Shown here: piece by piece, positions 1 to 8,109 of the stretch
Numbering within the stretch: position 1 is the stretch's first letter
Layout: each line of letters begins with the position of its first letter
Assembly (NCBI RefSeq): GCF_036488675.1
Contig: NZ_CP133148.1
Span: 1,116,001 to 1,180,000 of the forward strand
DNA length: 64,000 bases
Source: Sinorhizobium chiapasense
GTDB taxonomy: Bacteria; Pseudomonadota; Alphaproteobacteria; Rhizobiales; Rhizobiaceae
Reading direction: 5' to 3'
Made by a program: the position numbers and the translations under genes
Notes under the pieces: generated by a model
Databases searched by the model: none
Told to the model about the DNA's origin: nothing
What the model saw: only the letters and a program-made list of their open reading frames with translations

Positions 1-30
1 TTCGCCATCGATGAAGATCTTCGGTTTCAT
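1..30 (-). CDS. argC: N-acetyl-gamma-glutamyl-phosphate reductase, N-terminal fragment (cut by window edge)
   Basis: Only the first ten codons are inside the window; read on the minus strand they give MKPKIFIDGE, the characteristic beginning of rhizobial ArgC, which continues with a glycine-rich NADP-binding loop outside the window. An AGGA-type ribosome binding site lies just upstream. ArgC makes N-acetylglutamate semialdehyde in arginine biosynthesis. It follows the agmatinase gene on the same strand, so the two may be co-transcribed. The identification rests on ten residues and the known rhizobial neighbourhood (rplM-rpsI-argC), so it is probable rather than certain. Confidence 0.7.
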   Translation of the reverse strand, partial: MKPKIFIDGE

Positions 31-118
31 GATTTACCTGTTCCTGCAGACGGTTACGGAAATTTTCCGGAATCAGTCTGGCATAGAATTGAATCAATTT
101 CTTAGCGGTCGCTGCGAA

Positions 119-1075
119 TTAGCCTCGCCTTTCCGCGAGCCATTCGGCGCGCAGGCCCAGCATATACATGGCGATGGTCGAGCCAGCAATGGCGGTCATG
201 TCGGCGTGGTCATAAGCAGGCGCCACCTCGACGACGTCGCTGCCGGCGATGTGGAGAGCACCGAGCTTGCGCAGCACCGAAAGGATCTTCGCGCTGGACG
301 GACCGCCCGCCACCGGCGTACCGGTACCAGGCGCGTAGGCCGGGTCGAGGCAGTCTATATCGAAGGTGAGATAGGCGGGCTGGCTGCCGACGTGCCGAAC
401 GATCGTGTCGGCGATCTCCTCGGCGCGCATGTCCTCGACCTCGTAGCCGTAGATGATCCTGATGCCGCAATCCTCGGGGGCGTGCGTCCTGATGCCGATC
501 TGGATCGAACGCTCGGCGTCGATCAACCCCTCTCGCACGGCGCGACCGACAAAGGAGCCATGGTCGATGCGGCCCTTCTCGTCGGGCCAGGTATCCTGAT
601 GGGCGTCGAACTGAACGAGGGCGAGGGGGCCATGCAGGGCGGCGTGAGCCTTGAGTATGGGATATGTGACGAAATGGTCGCCACCGAGCGTCAGCAGGTA
701 GGCGCCGGATTTCAGGATCTTCGCCGCCTCATACTCGATCGTCGCCGGCGTCTTGGTGTGATTGCCGTAGTCGAGCAGGCAGTCGCCATAGTCGATCGTC
801 GCCATGTCGGCGAAGAGATCGCGCTCGAACGGATATTGCGGATCGTTGTCGAAGATCGCGGAGGCGCGGCGGATCGCCTGCGGTCCGAAACGGGCGCCGG
901 GGCGGTTGGAGGTCGCTGCGTCGAAGGGAATGCCCCAGACGACTGTGTCCACGCCCTTCAATTGCTTGGTGTATTTCCGCCGCATGAAGGAAAGGATACC
1001 GGCATGGGTGGGATCGGACGCCGCCGCCGTCAGTGATCTTGCCGTGATCGCGTGGTCGATCGTCTTGTTTGCCAT
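119..1075 (-). CDS. speB: Agmatinase
   Basis: A 318-residue ureohydrolase (arginase/agmatinase/formiminoglutamase family). It would hydrolyse agmatine to putrescine and urea in the cytoplasm. The binuclear manganese site is visible as GGDH, DAHQDT and FDIDCLDPAYAPGTGTP, in the expected order and spacing, and the length is normal. The ATG at 1075 follows GGGAGACGGGC, a good ribosome binding site. It lies downstream of phhA and upstream of argC on the same strand, in a small amino-acid metabolism cluster. Substrate choice within the family (agmatine versus guanidinobutyrate or another guanidino compound) cannot be settled from motifs alone. Confidence 0.85.
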   Translation of the reverse strand: MANKTIDHAITARSLTAAASDPTHAGILSFMRRKYTKQLKGVDTVVWGIPFDAATSNRPGARFGPQAIRRASAIFDNDPQYPFERDLFADMATIDYGDCLLDYGNHTKTPATIEYEAAKILKSGAYLLTLGGDHFVTYPILKAHAALHGPLALVQFDAHQDTWPDEKGRIDHGSFVGRAVREGLIDAERSIQIGIRTHAPEDCGIRIIYGYEVEDMRAEEIADTIVRHVGSQPAYLTFDIDCLDPAYAPGTGTPVAGGPSSAKILSVLRKLGALHIAGSDVVEVAPAYDHADMTAIAGSTIAMYMLGLRAEWLAERRG

Positions 1076-1116
1076 GCCCGTCTCCCGTCAGATTGACGGG
1101 ACGTTGGACAATCGAT

Positions 1117-1141
1117 GCCGGCAAGGCAAGAGCTTGCCGGC
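1117..1141 (-). terminator. Hairpin between phhA and speB
   Basis: A perfect 9-bp inverted repeat (GCCGGCAAG / CTTGCCGGC) with a 7-nt loop sits 30 bases after the phhA stop. There is no U-tract on the minus-strand side, so it is either a weak attenuator or an RNA-processing/stability hairpin between phhA and speB. Confidence 0.4.
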
Positions 1142-1171
1142 AAAATCATGTGCATTCGAAGGGGCAGGCCC

Positions 1172-1963
1172 CTAGGACGCCTTGGCCTCGAAGGTCGGCG
1201 CAAAATCGCCAAGCCTTTTGGCTTCATTGATCCGAGCCGCGATGTCCGCCTCGATGACCGTCTCGAGCTGGGCGAAGCTATCGATGACGTAGTAGATCGG
1301 CTGGACGATATCGATGCGGTAGGGCGTTCGCAGCACGCTCATCAGATCGAAGGGGCGGAATTCGCAGTCCATCGTCTCCATGGCATGGCGCGCCTCGCTC
1401 GTTGACGAGACGATACCCGCGCCGTAGCTGCGCCGGCCCTTCGGTGTGTTGATCATGCCGAACTCCACCGTGAACCAGAAGAAGCGGAACAGATGCCACG
1501 AATACTCCTTGCCGAGCTTGACCGCCTTCTGGCCGAAGCGCCGGACGAAGTTGGCATAGCTCTGGTTTGTCAGCAGCGGGCAATGGCCGAAGACCTCGTG
1601 GAAGAGGTCCGGTTCCTCGATATAGTCGATGTGCTCCCGCCGGCGCATGAAGGTCGCGAGCGGGAACTTGCCCTGCGACAGAAGCTCATAGAAGCGCGAA
1701 GGCGGAATGAGCGCCGGGACACCCTCGACGCCGAAGCCGGTGGTTTCGGCGAGTCTTCGGTTGACGTCCTTAAGCTGCGGGACATGGTCCGGATTGAGGC
1801 CGAGGGTCCGCACGCCTTCGAGATATTCGTCGCACGCCTTGTCGGCAAGCAGCTTGATCTGCCGCCGATAGAGTTCGCCCCAGACCGCATCTTCCTCCGG
1901 TGTGTAGAGATAGGTGCCGTCCGGTTCCGGCAGTTTCGCGGTGTAGGTGCTTTGCTTGGTCAT
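1172..1963 (-). CDS. phhA: Phenylalanine-4-hydroxylase
   Basis: A 263-residue pterin-dependent aromatic amino acid hydroxylase, the usual length of the single-domain bacterial enzyme. It converts phenylalanine to tyrosine using tetrahydrobiopterin, iron and oxygen. The iron ligands are seen in EPDLFHEVFGHCPLL (two histidines), with the downstream glutamate in the FFWFTVEFG segment. The ATG at 1963 is preceded by GAGGAGACGTC. It is divergent from an Lrp/AsnC-family regulator, the arrangement typical of phhA/phhR-like pairs in rhizobia, which suggests amino-acid-responsive control from the 112-bp shared intergenic region. Confidence 0.93.
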   Translation of the reverse strand: MTKQSTYTAKLPEPDGTYLYTPEEDAVWGELYRRQIKLLADKACDEYLEGVRTLGLNPDHVPQLKDVNRRLAETTGFGVEGVPALIPPSRFYELLSQGKFPLATFMRRREHIDYIEEPDLFHEVFGHCPLLTNQSYANFVRRFGQKAVKLGKEYSWHLFRFFWFTVEFGMINTPKGRRSYGAGIVSSTSEARHAMETMDCEFRPFDLMSVLRTPYRIDIVQPIYYVIDSFAQLETVIEADIAARINEAKRLGDFAPTFEAKAS

Positions 1964-2075
1964 GACGTCTCCTCATTCGTCAGAACAGATTACTGTTGCA
2001 ATTGTATCCCCAACGGGCTGAGTATTTGTTTCACAGTTGCCGGTTGTCGGCTTCCTGGCGGGAGGAAATTTCGAA

Positions 2076-2549
2076 ATGCCGTCAGAATTGAAGGAATCGT
2101 TCCAACCGTTGCGCCGATTGCTTCGCCTGATCCAGGCCGACGGCGGCCAGTCGCTCGCGGAACTGGCCGAGAAGGCCGGCATGTCGCAAAGCTCGGCCTG
2201 GCGTCGGCTGCAGGAACTCGAGGCGGATGGCGTGATCCGCAAGCGCGTGGCGCTGCTCGATCCGGCAAAGCTGGATCTGAAGCTTTGCATCATCGCCCAT
2301 GTCACACTCGAGGATCACCACGACGAGGCGATCGCCTCGTTCTCGGCCGTGGTCAGGGACAGGCCGGAAATCATGGAATGTTACGCGCTCTCCGGGACGT
2401 TCGACTATATGCTGAAGATCCGGGCGACAGATGTGGAAAGCTACGACGCGTTCATGACGCGCTATCTGATGCGTAATCCGCATGTGCGGACTGTGGTGTC
2501 GAGCTTCGTGCTGAGGGAACTCAAGTCGACCACGGAACTGCCGATCTGA
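2076..2549 (+). CDS. Lrp/AsnC family transcriptional regulator
   Basis: 157 residues with the standard two-part architecture: an N-terminal winged helix-turn-helix (about residues 10-60, containing the SLAELAEKAGMSQSSAWRRL recognition segment) and a C-terminal RAM/AsnC ligand-binding domain. The reading frame is open to 2037, but the ATG at 2076 follows GGAGG by about ten bases and aligns with the family start. It is divergent from phhA and probably controls it in response to phenylalanine or tyrosine. That role is inferred from position, not from a recognisable operator. Confidence 0.85.
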   Translation: MPSELKESFQPLRRLLRLIQADGGQSLAELAEKAGMSQSSAWRRLQELEADGVIRKRVALLDPAKLDLKLCIIAHVTLEDHHDEAIASFSAVVRDRPEIMECYALSGTFDYMLKIRATDVESYDAFMTRYLMRNPHVRTVVSSFVLRELKSTTELPI

Positions 2550-2561
2550 CTTGAAGCTACC

Positions 2562-2602
2562 CAATTCCGGCTGGAGAGCCGCTGCGTGACTTTCCGGAAT
2601 TG
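2562..2602. repeat. Dispersed CAATTCCGG...CCGGAATTG palindrome
   Basis: Inverted arms CAATTCCGG and CCGGAATTG flank a 23-nt centre. The right end (TTTCCGGAATTGCTCT) recurs at 22360-22376 as TTTTCCTGGAATTGCTCT, and the left ends also match. It is therefore a second short intergenic palindrome family, distinct from the RIME-like elements. It lies between the regulator gene and the rpsI terminator. Confidence 0.6.
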
Positions 2603-2611
2603 CTCTGAACG

Positions 2612-2639
2612 AAAAAAGGCCGGGACATGCCCGGCCTTT
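2612..2639 (-). terminator. Rho-independent terminator of rplM-rpsI
   Basis: Read on the minus strand: a 10-bp perfect stem AAAGGCCGGG / CCCGGCCTTT with a 5-nt loop, followed by a run of T (2617-2612). It begins 24 bases after the rpsI stop. On the plus strand it could also weakly terminate the convergent regulator gene. Confidence 0.88.
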
Positions 2640-2662
2640 GCAAGTGCAGTAACTGCCAGCGA

Positions 2663-3130
2663 TTAACGCTTGGAGAACTGGAACGAACGGCGTGCCTTTG
2701 CACGGCCGTACTTCTTGCGCTCAACCACGCGGCTGTCGCGGGTGAGGAAGCCGCCGCGCTTCAGAACCGAGCGCAGGCCCGGTTCGAAGTAGGTGAGAGC
2801 CTTGGCGATACCGTGACGAACGGCACCGGCCTGGCCGGAGAGGCCGCCGCCGGCAACGGTCGCGTCGATGTCGAACTGGCCGTCACGGGCAGCAGCGACG
2901 ATCGGTTGCTGCAGGATCATCTGCAGAACCGGGCGAGCGAAATAAGCCGCATAGGGCTTGCCGTTGATGGTGATCTTGCCGGAGCCGGGCTTGACCCAGA
3001 CGCGGGCGACAGCGTCCTTGCGCTTGCCGGTCGCGTAGGAACGGCCCTGCGCGTCGACCTTCTTGACGTGAACCGGAGCAGCCGGTTCCGCGGTCGTGGC
3101 GATATCCTTGAGAGCGGAAAGGTCAGCCAT
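2663..3130 (-). CDS. rpsI: 30S ribosomal protein S9
   Basis: 155 residues, of which about the last 130 form the universal S9 core. It contains the [20 protein letters not shown] segment and ends with the canonical [16 protein letters not shown], whose basic tail reaches toward the P-site tRNA. The N-terminal extension of about 25 residues (alanine/proline-rich) is usual in alphaproteobacteria. It is separated from rplM by two bases and is certainly co-transcribed with it. Confidence 0.98.
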   Translation of the reverse strand: MADLSALKDIATTAEPAAPVHVKKVDAQGRSYATGKRKDAVARVWVKPGSGKITINGKPYAAYFARPVLQMILQQPIVAAARDGQFDIDATVAGGGLSGQAGAVRHGIAKALTYFEPGLRSVLKRGGFLTRDSRVVERKKYGRAKARRSFQFSKR

Positions 3131-3132
3131 TA

Positions 3133-3597
3133 TCAGGCGCTCCTTGTGTTCTTGCTGTTCAGCTTGGCGACGTCAAGGACGGTCGGCTGCTGTGCTTCAT
3201 GCGGGTGGTTGGAGCCGGCGTAGACACGCAGGTTCTTCATCTGGCGACGGCCGAGCGGACCGCGCGGAACCATGCGCTCAACGGCCTTCTCGATGACGCG
3301 CTCCGGGAAGCGGCCTTCGATGATCTGGCGCGCGGTGCGCTCCTTGATGCCGCCCGGGTAACCGGTGTGCCAGTAGTACTTCTTATCGGTGTACTTCTTG
3401 CCGGTGAGAACGGCCTTCTCGGCGTTGATCACGATGACGTTGTCGCCGTCGTCAACATGGGGGGTGAAGGTGGCCTTGTGCTTGCCGCGCAGGCGATTTG
3501 CGATGATGGAAGCGAGGCGACCGACAACGAGGCCTTCGGCGTCGATGAGGATCCACTTCTTCTCCACCTCTGCAGGCTTCTGAACGAAGGTTGCCAT
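3133..3597 (-). CDS. rplM: 50S ribosomal protein L13
   Basis: 154 residues, full length for L13, an early-assembling large-subunit protein. Recognised from [20 protein letters not shown] near the N-terminus, the [18 protein letters not shown] segment and the [14 protein letters not shown] motif (here [17 protein letters not shown]). It is the first gene of the rplM-rpsI operon. A leader of about 110 bases upstream contains a strong hairpin, and a good sigma-70 promoter precedes it. Confidence 0.98.
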   Translation of the reverse strand: MATFVQKPAEVEKKWILIDAEGLVVGRLASIIANRLRGKHKATFTPHVDDGDNVIVINAEKAVLTGKKYTDKKYYWHTGYPGGIKERTARQIIEGRFPERVIEKAVERMVPRGPLGRRQMKNLRVYAGSNHPHEAQQPTVLDVAKLNSKNTRSA

Positions 3598-3654
3598 ATC
3601 TAAACTCTTTCTTTGGACCCGGAAGCGTACCGCCGGGCGTTTCTTGTTGCTTGG

Positions 3655-3677
3655 TTTGACCCGCGGGGCGGGTCAAA
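3655..3677 (-). promoter_or_regulatory. Hairpin in the rplM-rpsI leader
   Basis: A perfect 10-bp inverted repeat TTTGACCCGC / GCGGGTCAAA with a 3-nt loop lies 58 bases upstream of the rplM start, inside the predicted leader. It is not followed by a U-tract in the transcribed direction. A role as a regulatory leader structure is plausible but only inferred from position. Confidence 0.45.
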
Positions 3678-3716
3678 AAAGAAGGCGGCCCGAAGGGGAC
3701 CGCGATCTGCGGGCAG

Positions 3717-3746
3717 CTTATACGCAAGTGCGAAAATGCCGTCAAG
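3717..3746 (-). promoter_or_regulatory. Sigma-70 type promoter for rplM-rpsI
   Basis: On the minus strand, CTTGAC (3746-3741) is followed after 18 bases by TATAAG (3722-3717), or after 17 bases by GTATAA. This is close to the rhizobial housekeeping consensus CTTGAC-N17-CTATAT. It sits about 120 bases upstream of rplM, and the hairpin at 3655-3677 would lie in its leader. Confidence 0.6.
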
Positions 3747-3822
3747 GACATCTTCTCGTACCACGGAAAAGAATACTTTTGAAAATCAACCACTTACATG
3801 TGTGGTGTGATGGTACCACAAT

Positions 3823-4254
3823 TTAGCGCGGCGGAATCGAATAGGTGGCGGTGGCGTGAGCAACCAATTCGTCGCTGCCGACGGGCGTTATCGAAGCGTC
3901 GAGAACGGCAAGCCGCTTGCCAAGTTTCAGGATCCGGCAGGTGCATTCGAGCGGCTCCGGCTCCGGCTTTCTCAGGAAATTGATGTTCAGGTTGGTGGTG
4001 ACGGCAAGAGCAATCGGGCCGATATGCGCAATCAACGCGATATAGGCGGATACGTCAGCAAGGGCGAACAATGTCGGGCCGGACACTGTGCCGCCGGGAC
4101 GGATGTGTCGTTCGTTCGGATCGAGCCGCATCGTTGCAAAGCCCGGCCCGGCACCGGTCACGGCGAAGACCTTGCCGTCCGTATGGACTTGCGGAAAATC
4201 GGTATCGAGAAAGCTGTTCAACTCGTCGACGGTCATGATCGGCTGCAGCTTCAT
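3823..4254 (-). CDS. PaaI-family hotdog-fold thioesterase
   Basis: 143 residues of the PaaI/YigI hotdog thioesterase family, which hydrolyse acyl-CoA or aryl-CoA thioesters. The core segment GGTVSGPTLFALADVSAYIALI corresponds to the family active-site helix, with Asp in place of the common Glu-Asn pair. A longer frame is open to 4392, but the ATG at 4254 follows AGGAGGAAGGCG, a strong ribosome binding site. It is divergent from the enoyl-CoA hydratase-like gene, consistent with acyl-CoA metabolism; the substrate is unknown. Confidence 0.8.
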   Translation of the reverse strand: MKLQPIMTVDELNSFLDTDFPQVHTDGKVFAVTGAGPGFATMRLDPNERHIRPGGTVSGPTLFALADVSAYIALIAHIGPIALAVTTNLNINFLRKPEPEPLECTCRILKLGKRLAVLDASITPVGSDELVAHATATYSIPPR

Positions 4255-4404
4255 CGCCTTCCTCCTCTTATCTGCCCTCGTTACAGGATGTCCGCGCCGA
4301 TCGCGCAAGCTGGAAAATGGTCTTAGGCCAAATGGCTTCGGGGTTGAAAGAGCGGCTTGAGCGGCGTACCACGCATCGCCAACGGCAATCATTCGGAGAA
4401 GGTT

Positions 4405-5226
4405 ATGGCGGACGTCGTTTCATTCAGGAAGGAAGAGCCGAACGGCTTGCTGCTGCGCGAGGTAAACGGACCGGTCCTGCGGCTGACGCTCAACAATCAG
4501 CCGGCGAATGTGCTCTCGATTGCCTTGATGGAAGCACTTCTGGCCGAGTTGGATGCAGTCGGCGGCTCGAAGGACATCAAGGTGATCGTGATTGCGGCTG
4601 CGGGCAAGCTCTTTTCGGCCGGTCACGATCTCAAGGAAATGACCCTGCATCGCGCTGACGAAGATCGCGGCCGGGCCTTTTTTGAGCGCACGATCCGGCT
4701 CGCTGCGGACCTGATGTTGAAGATCACCCGGTTGCCCCAGGCGGTGATCGCCGAGATCGACGGTCTCGCGACGGCCGCCGGCTGCCAGTTGGTGGCAAGC
4801 TGCGATCTGGCGATCTGCACGGACAGTTCGACCTTCTGTACGCCGGGCGTGAATATCGGTCTGTTCTGTTCGACGCCGATGGTTGCGCTCTCCCGCGCCG
4901 CGCACCGCAAGCAGGCGATGGAGATGCTGTTGACCGGCGAAACGATCGACGCCTCCACAGCCAAGGATTTCGGCCTCGTCAATCGCATCGTGCCGCAGCA
5001 GTATCTGCGCCAGGTGGTGGACAAATACGCCGCCGTCATTGCCTCGAAGTCGCCGCAGGCGCTGAAAATCGGCAAGGAAGCCTTCTATCAGCAGGCTGAA
5101 CTGCCATTGGCGGATGCTTATGACTATGCCGTCGGCGTGATGGTCGAGAACATGCTCGCGGGCGACGCGGAAGAAGGTATAGGAGCCTTTCTCGGCAAGC
5201 GCATGCCGGAGTGGAAGGAAGACTGA
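4405..5226 (+). CDS. Enoyl-CoA hydratase/isomerase family protein (ECHDC3-like)
   Basis: 273 residues with a crotonase fold. The CoA and oxyanion-hole segments are AAAGKLFSAGHDLKEM and GLATAAGCQLVASCDLAICT. The usual catalytic glutamates of enoyl-CoA hydratase are not in the expected place: the region reads STFCTPGVNIGLFCSTPM rather than the GxPE form. This pattern is shared with the ECHDC3-like branch, so hydratase activity should not be assumed. Start chosen at the ATG at 4405, preceded by GGAGAAGG; the frame opens at 4357. It converges on the EamA gene with a 3-bp gap. Confidence 0.8.
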   Translation: MADVVSFRKEEPNGLLLREVNGPVLRLTLNNQPANVLSIALMEALLAELDAVGGSKDIKVIVIAAAGKLFSAGHDLKEMTLHRADEDRGRAFFERTIRLAADLMLKITRLPQAVIAEIDGLATAAGCQLVASCDLAICTDSSTFCTPGVNIGLFCSTPMVALSRAAHRKQAMEMLLTGETIDASTAKDFGLVNRIVPQQYLRQVVDKYAAVIASKSPQALKIGKEAFYQQAELPLADAYDYAVGVMVENMLAGDAEEGIGAFLGKRMPEWKED

Positions 5227-5229
5227 TCG

Positions 5230-6066
5230 TCAGGCAAGCTTGAGGAGCAATGCGCCGAGCGCGATGGCCGATGCGGCAGCGATGCGCCAGATGCTGACGC
5301 GCTCCTTGAGGAACACCACCGAGATCACGACCGCGAAGAGGATCGATGTTTCGCGAAGCGCCGCGACCGTTGCGACCGGCGCCTTGGTCATCGCCCAAAG
5401 CGCGAGCCCGTAGGCGCCGATCGACCCGGCGCCGCCGATCAGTCCGCGCCGCCAGTAATGATGGACATGGCGCAGCACCGGCTTGACGCCGCGGCGGACA
5501 AACGCCCAGGCGAAGAGAAGCACCGGTGGCAGCAAAGCCATCCATAGCGTATAGGAAATCGCGTTGCCGGAAATCCGCGCGCCGATACCGTCGACATAGG
5601 TGTAGCATGCGATCACGCAGGCATTGGCGAGCGCCAACAGGATCGCATGCCTGCCGCCCTTGCGGGATTCGAATGCGAGTGTGAGGACGCCGGCGCAAAT
5701 CGTCATGATTCCGGCGACGGCCCCGCGGCTCAGTTCCTCACCGACGACGATGCTGCTCGTCGAGGCGACGATGAGCGGTGCGACACCGCGCATCAGCGGA
5801 TAGACGAGGCCGATGTCACCGGCGCGATAGGATGCCGCGACCAACTGGAAATAGACGAACTGGAAGACCGCCGAAACCAGGATGAAGGGCCAAGCTTCGG
5901 AGTTGGGGAGCGACAGGAACGGCAGGAAAGGCACGGCCACCGCCGCGGCGCCGAGCGCAACCATGGCGGCATCCAGCGACTTTTCCGAACCGGCCTTGAC
6001 GAGTGCATTCCAGGTTGCGTGCAGAAGCGCCCCGAAGAGGACAAGCACGATAACATCAAGCGGCAA
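5230..6066 (-). CDS. EamA/DMT-superfamily inner-membrane transporter
   Basis: 278 residues with about ten hydrophobic helices arranged as two EamA repeats, for example VLVLFGALLHATWNALVKAG at the N-terminus and SILFAVVISVVFLKERVSIW in the second repeat. Members export or import small metabolites such as amino acids or sugars; the substrate cannot be predicted. Length and topology are complete. It is convergent with the enoyl-CoA hydratase-like gene. Confidence 0.82.
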   Translation of the reverse strand: MPLDVIVLVLFGALLHATWNALVKAGSEKSLDAAMVALGAAAVAVPFLPFLSLPNSEAWPFILVSAVFQFVYFQLVAASYRAGDIGLVYPLMRGVAPLIVASTSSIVVGEELSRGAVAGIMTICAGVLTLAFESRKGGRHAILLALANACVIACYTYVDGIGARISGNAISYTLWMALLPPVLLFAWAFVRRGVKPVLRHVHHYWRRGLIGGAGSIGAYGLALWAMTKAPVATVAALRETSILFAVVISVVFLKERVSIWRIAAASAIALGALLLKLA

Positions 6067-6264
6067 AATGAACCTCGGCGGGGACGATGTGAGCGCTCCC
6101 GGGTTGTGGAGCGGCGCCGGGCGAAAAGCAATCGGATTCGATCAGGCGAAGCCGAAATGCCGGCGCGGCTGTTGAAATGGTGAACGATCCCGCCCACGTT
6201 CGGTTGACTTGTCGGCGTGCGGGGCCAAGTATCCGCGCGTACGAACAATCCCTGGATGTGCAGC

Positions 6265-6693
6265 ATGAATCACGACATCTATCCGGATTTTTATCTCGCC
6301 GACATCCTGCGCACGACGAAGACGATCGCCCTGGTCGGTGCCTCGCCAAAGAGCGAGCGGCCGAGTCACCGCGTGATGGCATTTCTGTTGCGCAAGGGAT
6401 ATCGCGTGATTCCGGTCAATCCGGGTCAGGCCGGCCGGACGATCCTTGACCAGCCCGTCGTGGCGAGGCTCGCGGATATCGACGAGCCTGTCGACATGGT
6501 CGATGTCTTCCGCGCCGCCTACGCACTGCCCGCGCTCGTCGACGAAATCCTCGAGCTTCCGTCCTTGCCGAGGGTGATATGGGGACAACTGTCCGTGCGG
6601 GACGACGAGGCTGCCGCCAAGGCGGAGGCCGCCGGGATCAAGGTCGTCATGGACCGCTGCCCAGCGATCGAGTATCCGCGACTCATAGGCTGA
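6265..6693 (+). CDS. CoA-binding domain protein (YccU-like)
   Basis: 142 residues forming one Rossmann-type CoA-binding domain. The nucleotide loop is TIALVGASPKSERPSHRVM, followed by GYRVIPVNPG and a central VDMVDVFR strand, and it ends in MDRCPAIEYPRL, the usual C-terminus of the YccU family. Function in these stand-alone proteins is unknown. The frame opens at 6217 and an ATG also occurs at 6256. The ATG at 6265 (MNHDIYPDFY) gives the best family start, but no strong ribosome binding site decides it. It is upstream of metY on the same strand, with a repeat in between. Confidence 0.75.
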   Translation: MNHDIYPDFYLADILRTTKTIALVGASPKSERPSHRVMAFLLRKGYRVIPVNPGQAGRTILDQPVVARLADIDEPVDMVDVFRAAYALPALVDEILELPSLPRVIWGQLSVRDDEAAAKAEAAGIKVVMDRCPAIEYPRLIG

Positions 6694-6733
6694 CTGCATG
6701 ATGCCGTAATCTGAGGCGTTCGACCGATAAATC

Positions 6734-6793
6734 ATGCAACAATACAAAGTGCTCAGTGACCTTGCGGGTCTGATAAGACGCGCGGCGCCGGAG
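6734..6793. repeat. RIME-like palindromic repeat, copy 1
   Basis: Contains CAAAGTGCT, then TTGCGGGTCTGATAAGACGC followed by GCGGCGCCG, closely matching copies at 23101-23171 and 48675-48776. It lies between the CoA-binding gene and metY. Such elements are typical of Rhizobiaceae intergenic regions and carry no gene. Confidence 0.6.
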
Positions 6794-6810
6794 GGCTCAG
6801 GGAGGAATGA

Positions 6811-8094
6811 ATGACGAAGGCCGGTCCCGGTTTCAGCACGCTTGCAATTCATGCTGGGGCCCAGCCTGACCCGACAACCGGCGCGCGGGCGACGCCGATT
6901 TACCAGACGACGAGCTTCGTTTTCGACGACACCGATCACGCCGGCGCACTTTTCGGCCTGCAGCAGTTCGGCAACATCTACACCCGGATCATGAATCCGA
7001 CGCAAGCCGTGTTGGAAGAGCGCATCGCCGCACTCGAGGGCGGCACGGCTGCACTTGCTGTCGCTTCGGGACATGCGGCACAGCTTCTCGTGTTCCACAC
7101 GATCATGGGGCCGGGCGACAACTTCGTCGCCGCGAAGCAGCTCTATGGCGGCTCCGTCAACCAGTTCGGCCATGCCTTCAAATCGTTCGACTGGCAGGTT
7201 CGCTGGGCGGACTGCGCGGATCCTGCAAGCTTCGATGCCAGGATCGATGAGCGAACCAAGGCAATATTCATCGAAAGTCTCGCCAATCCTGGTGGCACCT
7301 TCGTCGATATCGCGGCGATCGCCGAGGTGGCGCGCAGACATAGCCTGCCGTTGATCGTCGACAACACAATGGCGACACCCTATCTGCTGCGGCCGCTGGA
7401 GCACGGCGCGGACATCGTCGTTCACTCGCTCACCAAGTTCATCGGCGGCCACGGCAATTCGATGGGCGGGATCATCGTCGATGGCGGCACCTTCGACTGG
7501 TCGAAGCCGGGAAAATACCCGCTTCTTTCCAAACCGCGCCCGGAATATGCCGGCGTCGTGCTGCAGGAGGCCTTCGGCAATTTCGCGTTCGCCATCGCGG
7601 CGCGCGTGCTCGGCCTGCGCGATTTCGGGCCGGCGATCTCGCCGTTCAACGCCTTCATGATCCTGACCGGCATCGAGACGCTGCCGCTCCGGATGCAGCG
7701 CCACTGCGACAATGCCCTTGCGGTTGCAAGGTGGCTGAAGGAACACGACAAGGTATCCTGGGTTCGCTATTCCGGTCTCGACGATGATCCGAACAAGGCG
7801 CTTCAGAAGCGCTATTCCCCGAAGGGGGCGGGTGCGGTCTTCACCTTTGGTCTGGAAGGCGGTTACGAGGCTGGAAGACGCTTCGTCGAAGGGCTCGAAC
7901 TGTTCTCGCACCTCGCCAATATCGGTGACACGCGGTCGCTCGTCATCCACCCGGCATCGACCACGCATCGCCAGCTCACGCCGGAACAGCAGGTCGCGGC
8001 CGGCGCTGGGCCTGACGTCATCCGCCTTTCCATCGGCATCGAGGACGTTGCCGACATACTTGCCGACCTTGAACAGTCCCTTGCGAAGATCTGA
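6811..8094 (+). CDS. metY: O-acetylhomoserine sulfhydrylase (aminocarboxypropyltransferase)
   Basis: 427 residues of the Cys/Met-metabolism PLP enzyme family, the length typical of MetY rather than the shorter cystathionine synthases. It begins FSTLAIHAGAQPDPTTGARA and has the PLP-lysine motif HSLTKFIGGHG. It shows the phosphate-binding ASGHAAQ segment and the C-terminal GDTRSLVIHPASTTH signature of this branch. It would make homocysteine from O-acetylhomoserine and sulfide. The ATG follows GGGAGGAATGA. A small cupin gene lies 15 bases downstream and is probably co-transcribed. Confidence 0.9.
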   Translation: MTKAGPGFSTLAIHAGAQPDPTTGARATPIYQTTSFVFDDTDHAGALFGLQQFGNIYTRIMNPTQAVLEERIAALEGGTAALAVASGHAAQLLVFHTIMGPGDNFVAAKQLYGGSVNQFGHAFKSFDWQVRWADCADPASFDARIDERTKAIFIESLANPGGTFVDIAAIAEVARRHSLPLIVDNTMATPYLLRPLEHGADIVVHSLTKFIGGHGNSMGGIIVDGGTFDWSKPGKYPLLSKPRPEYAGVVLQEAFGNFAFAIAARVLGLRDFGPAISPFNAFMILTGIETLPLRMQRHCDNALAVARWLKEHDKVSWVRYSGLDDDPNKALQKRYSPKGAGAVFTFGLEGGYEAGRRFVEGLELFSHLANIGDTRSLVIHPASTTHRQLTPEQQVAAGAGPDVIRLSIGIEDVADILADLEQSLAKI

Positions 8095-8109
8095 AGCGGT
8101 GGTGCACCC

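Noticed and set aside
6694-6810. SAM riboswitch upstream of metY
   Set aside because: The leader is occupied by a RIME-like repeat, and no SAM-II or other riboswitch core is visible.
6142-7968. 608-codon frame opposite the CoA-binding gene and metY
   Set aside because: It crosses an intergenic repeat and covers two sense genes with clear motifs.
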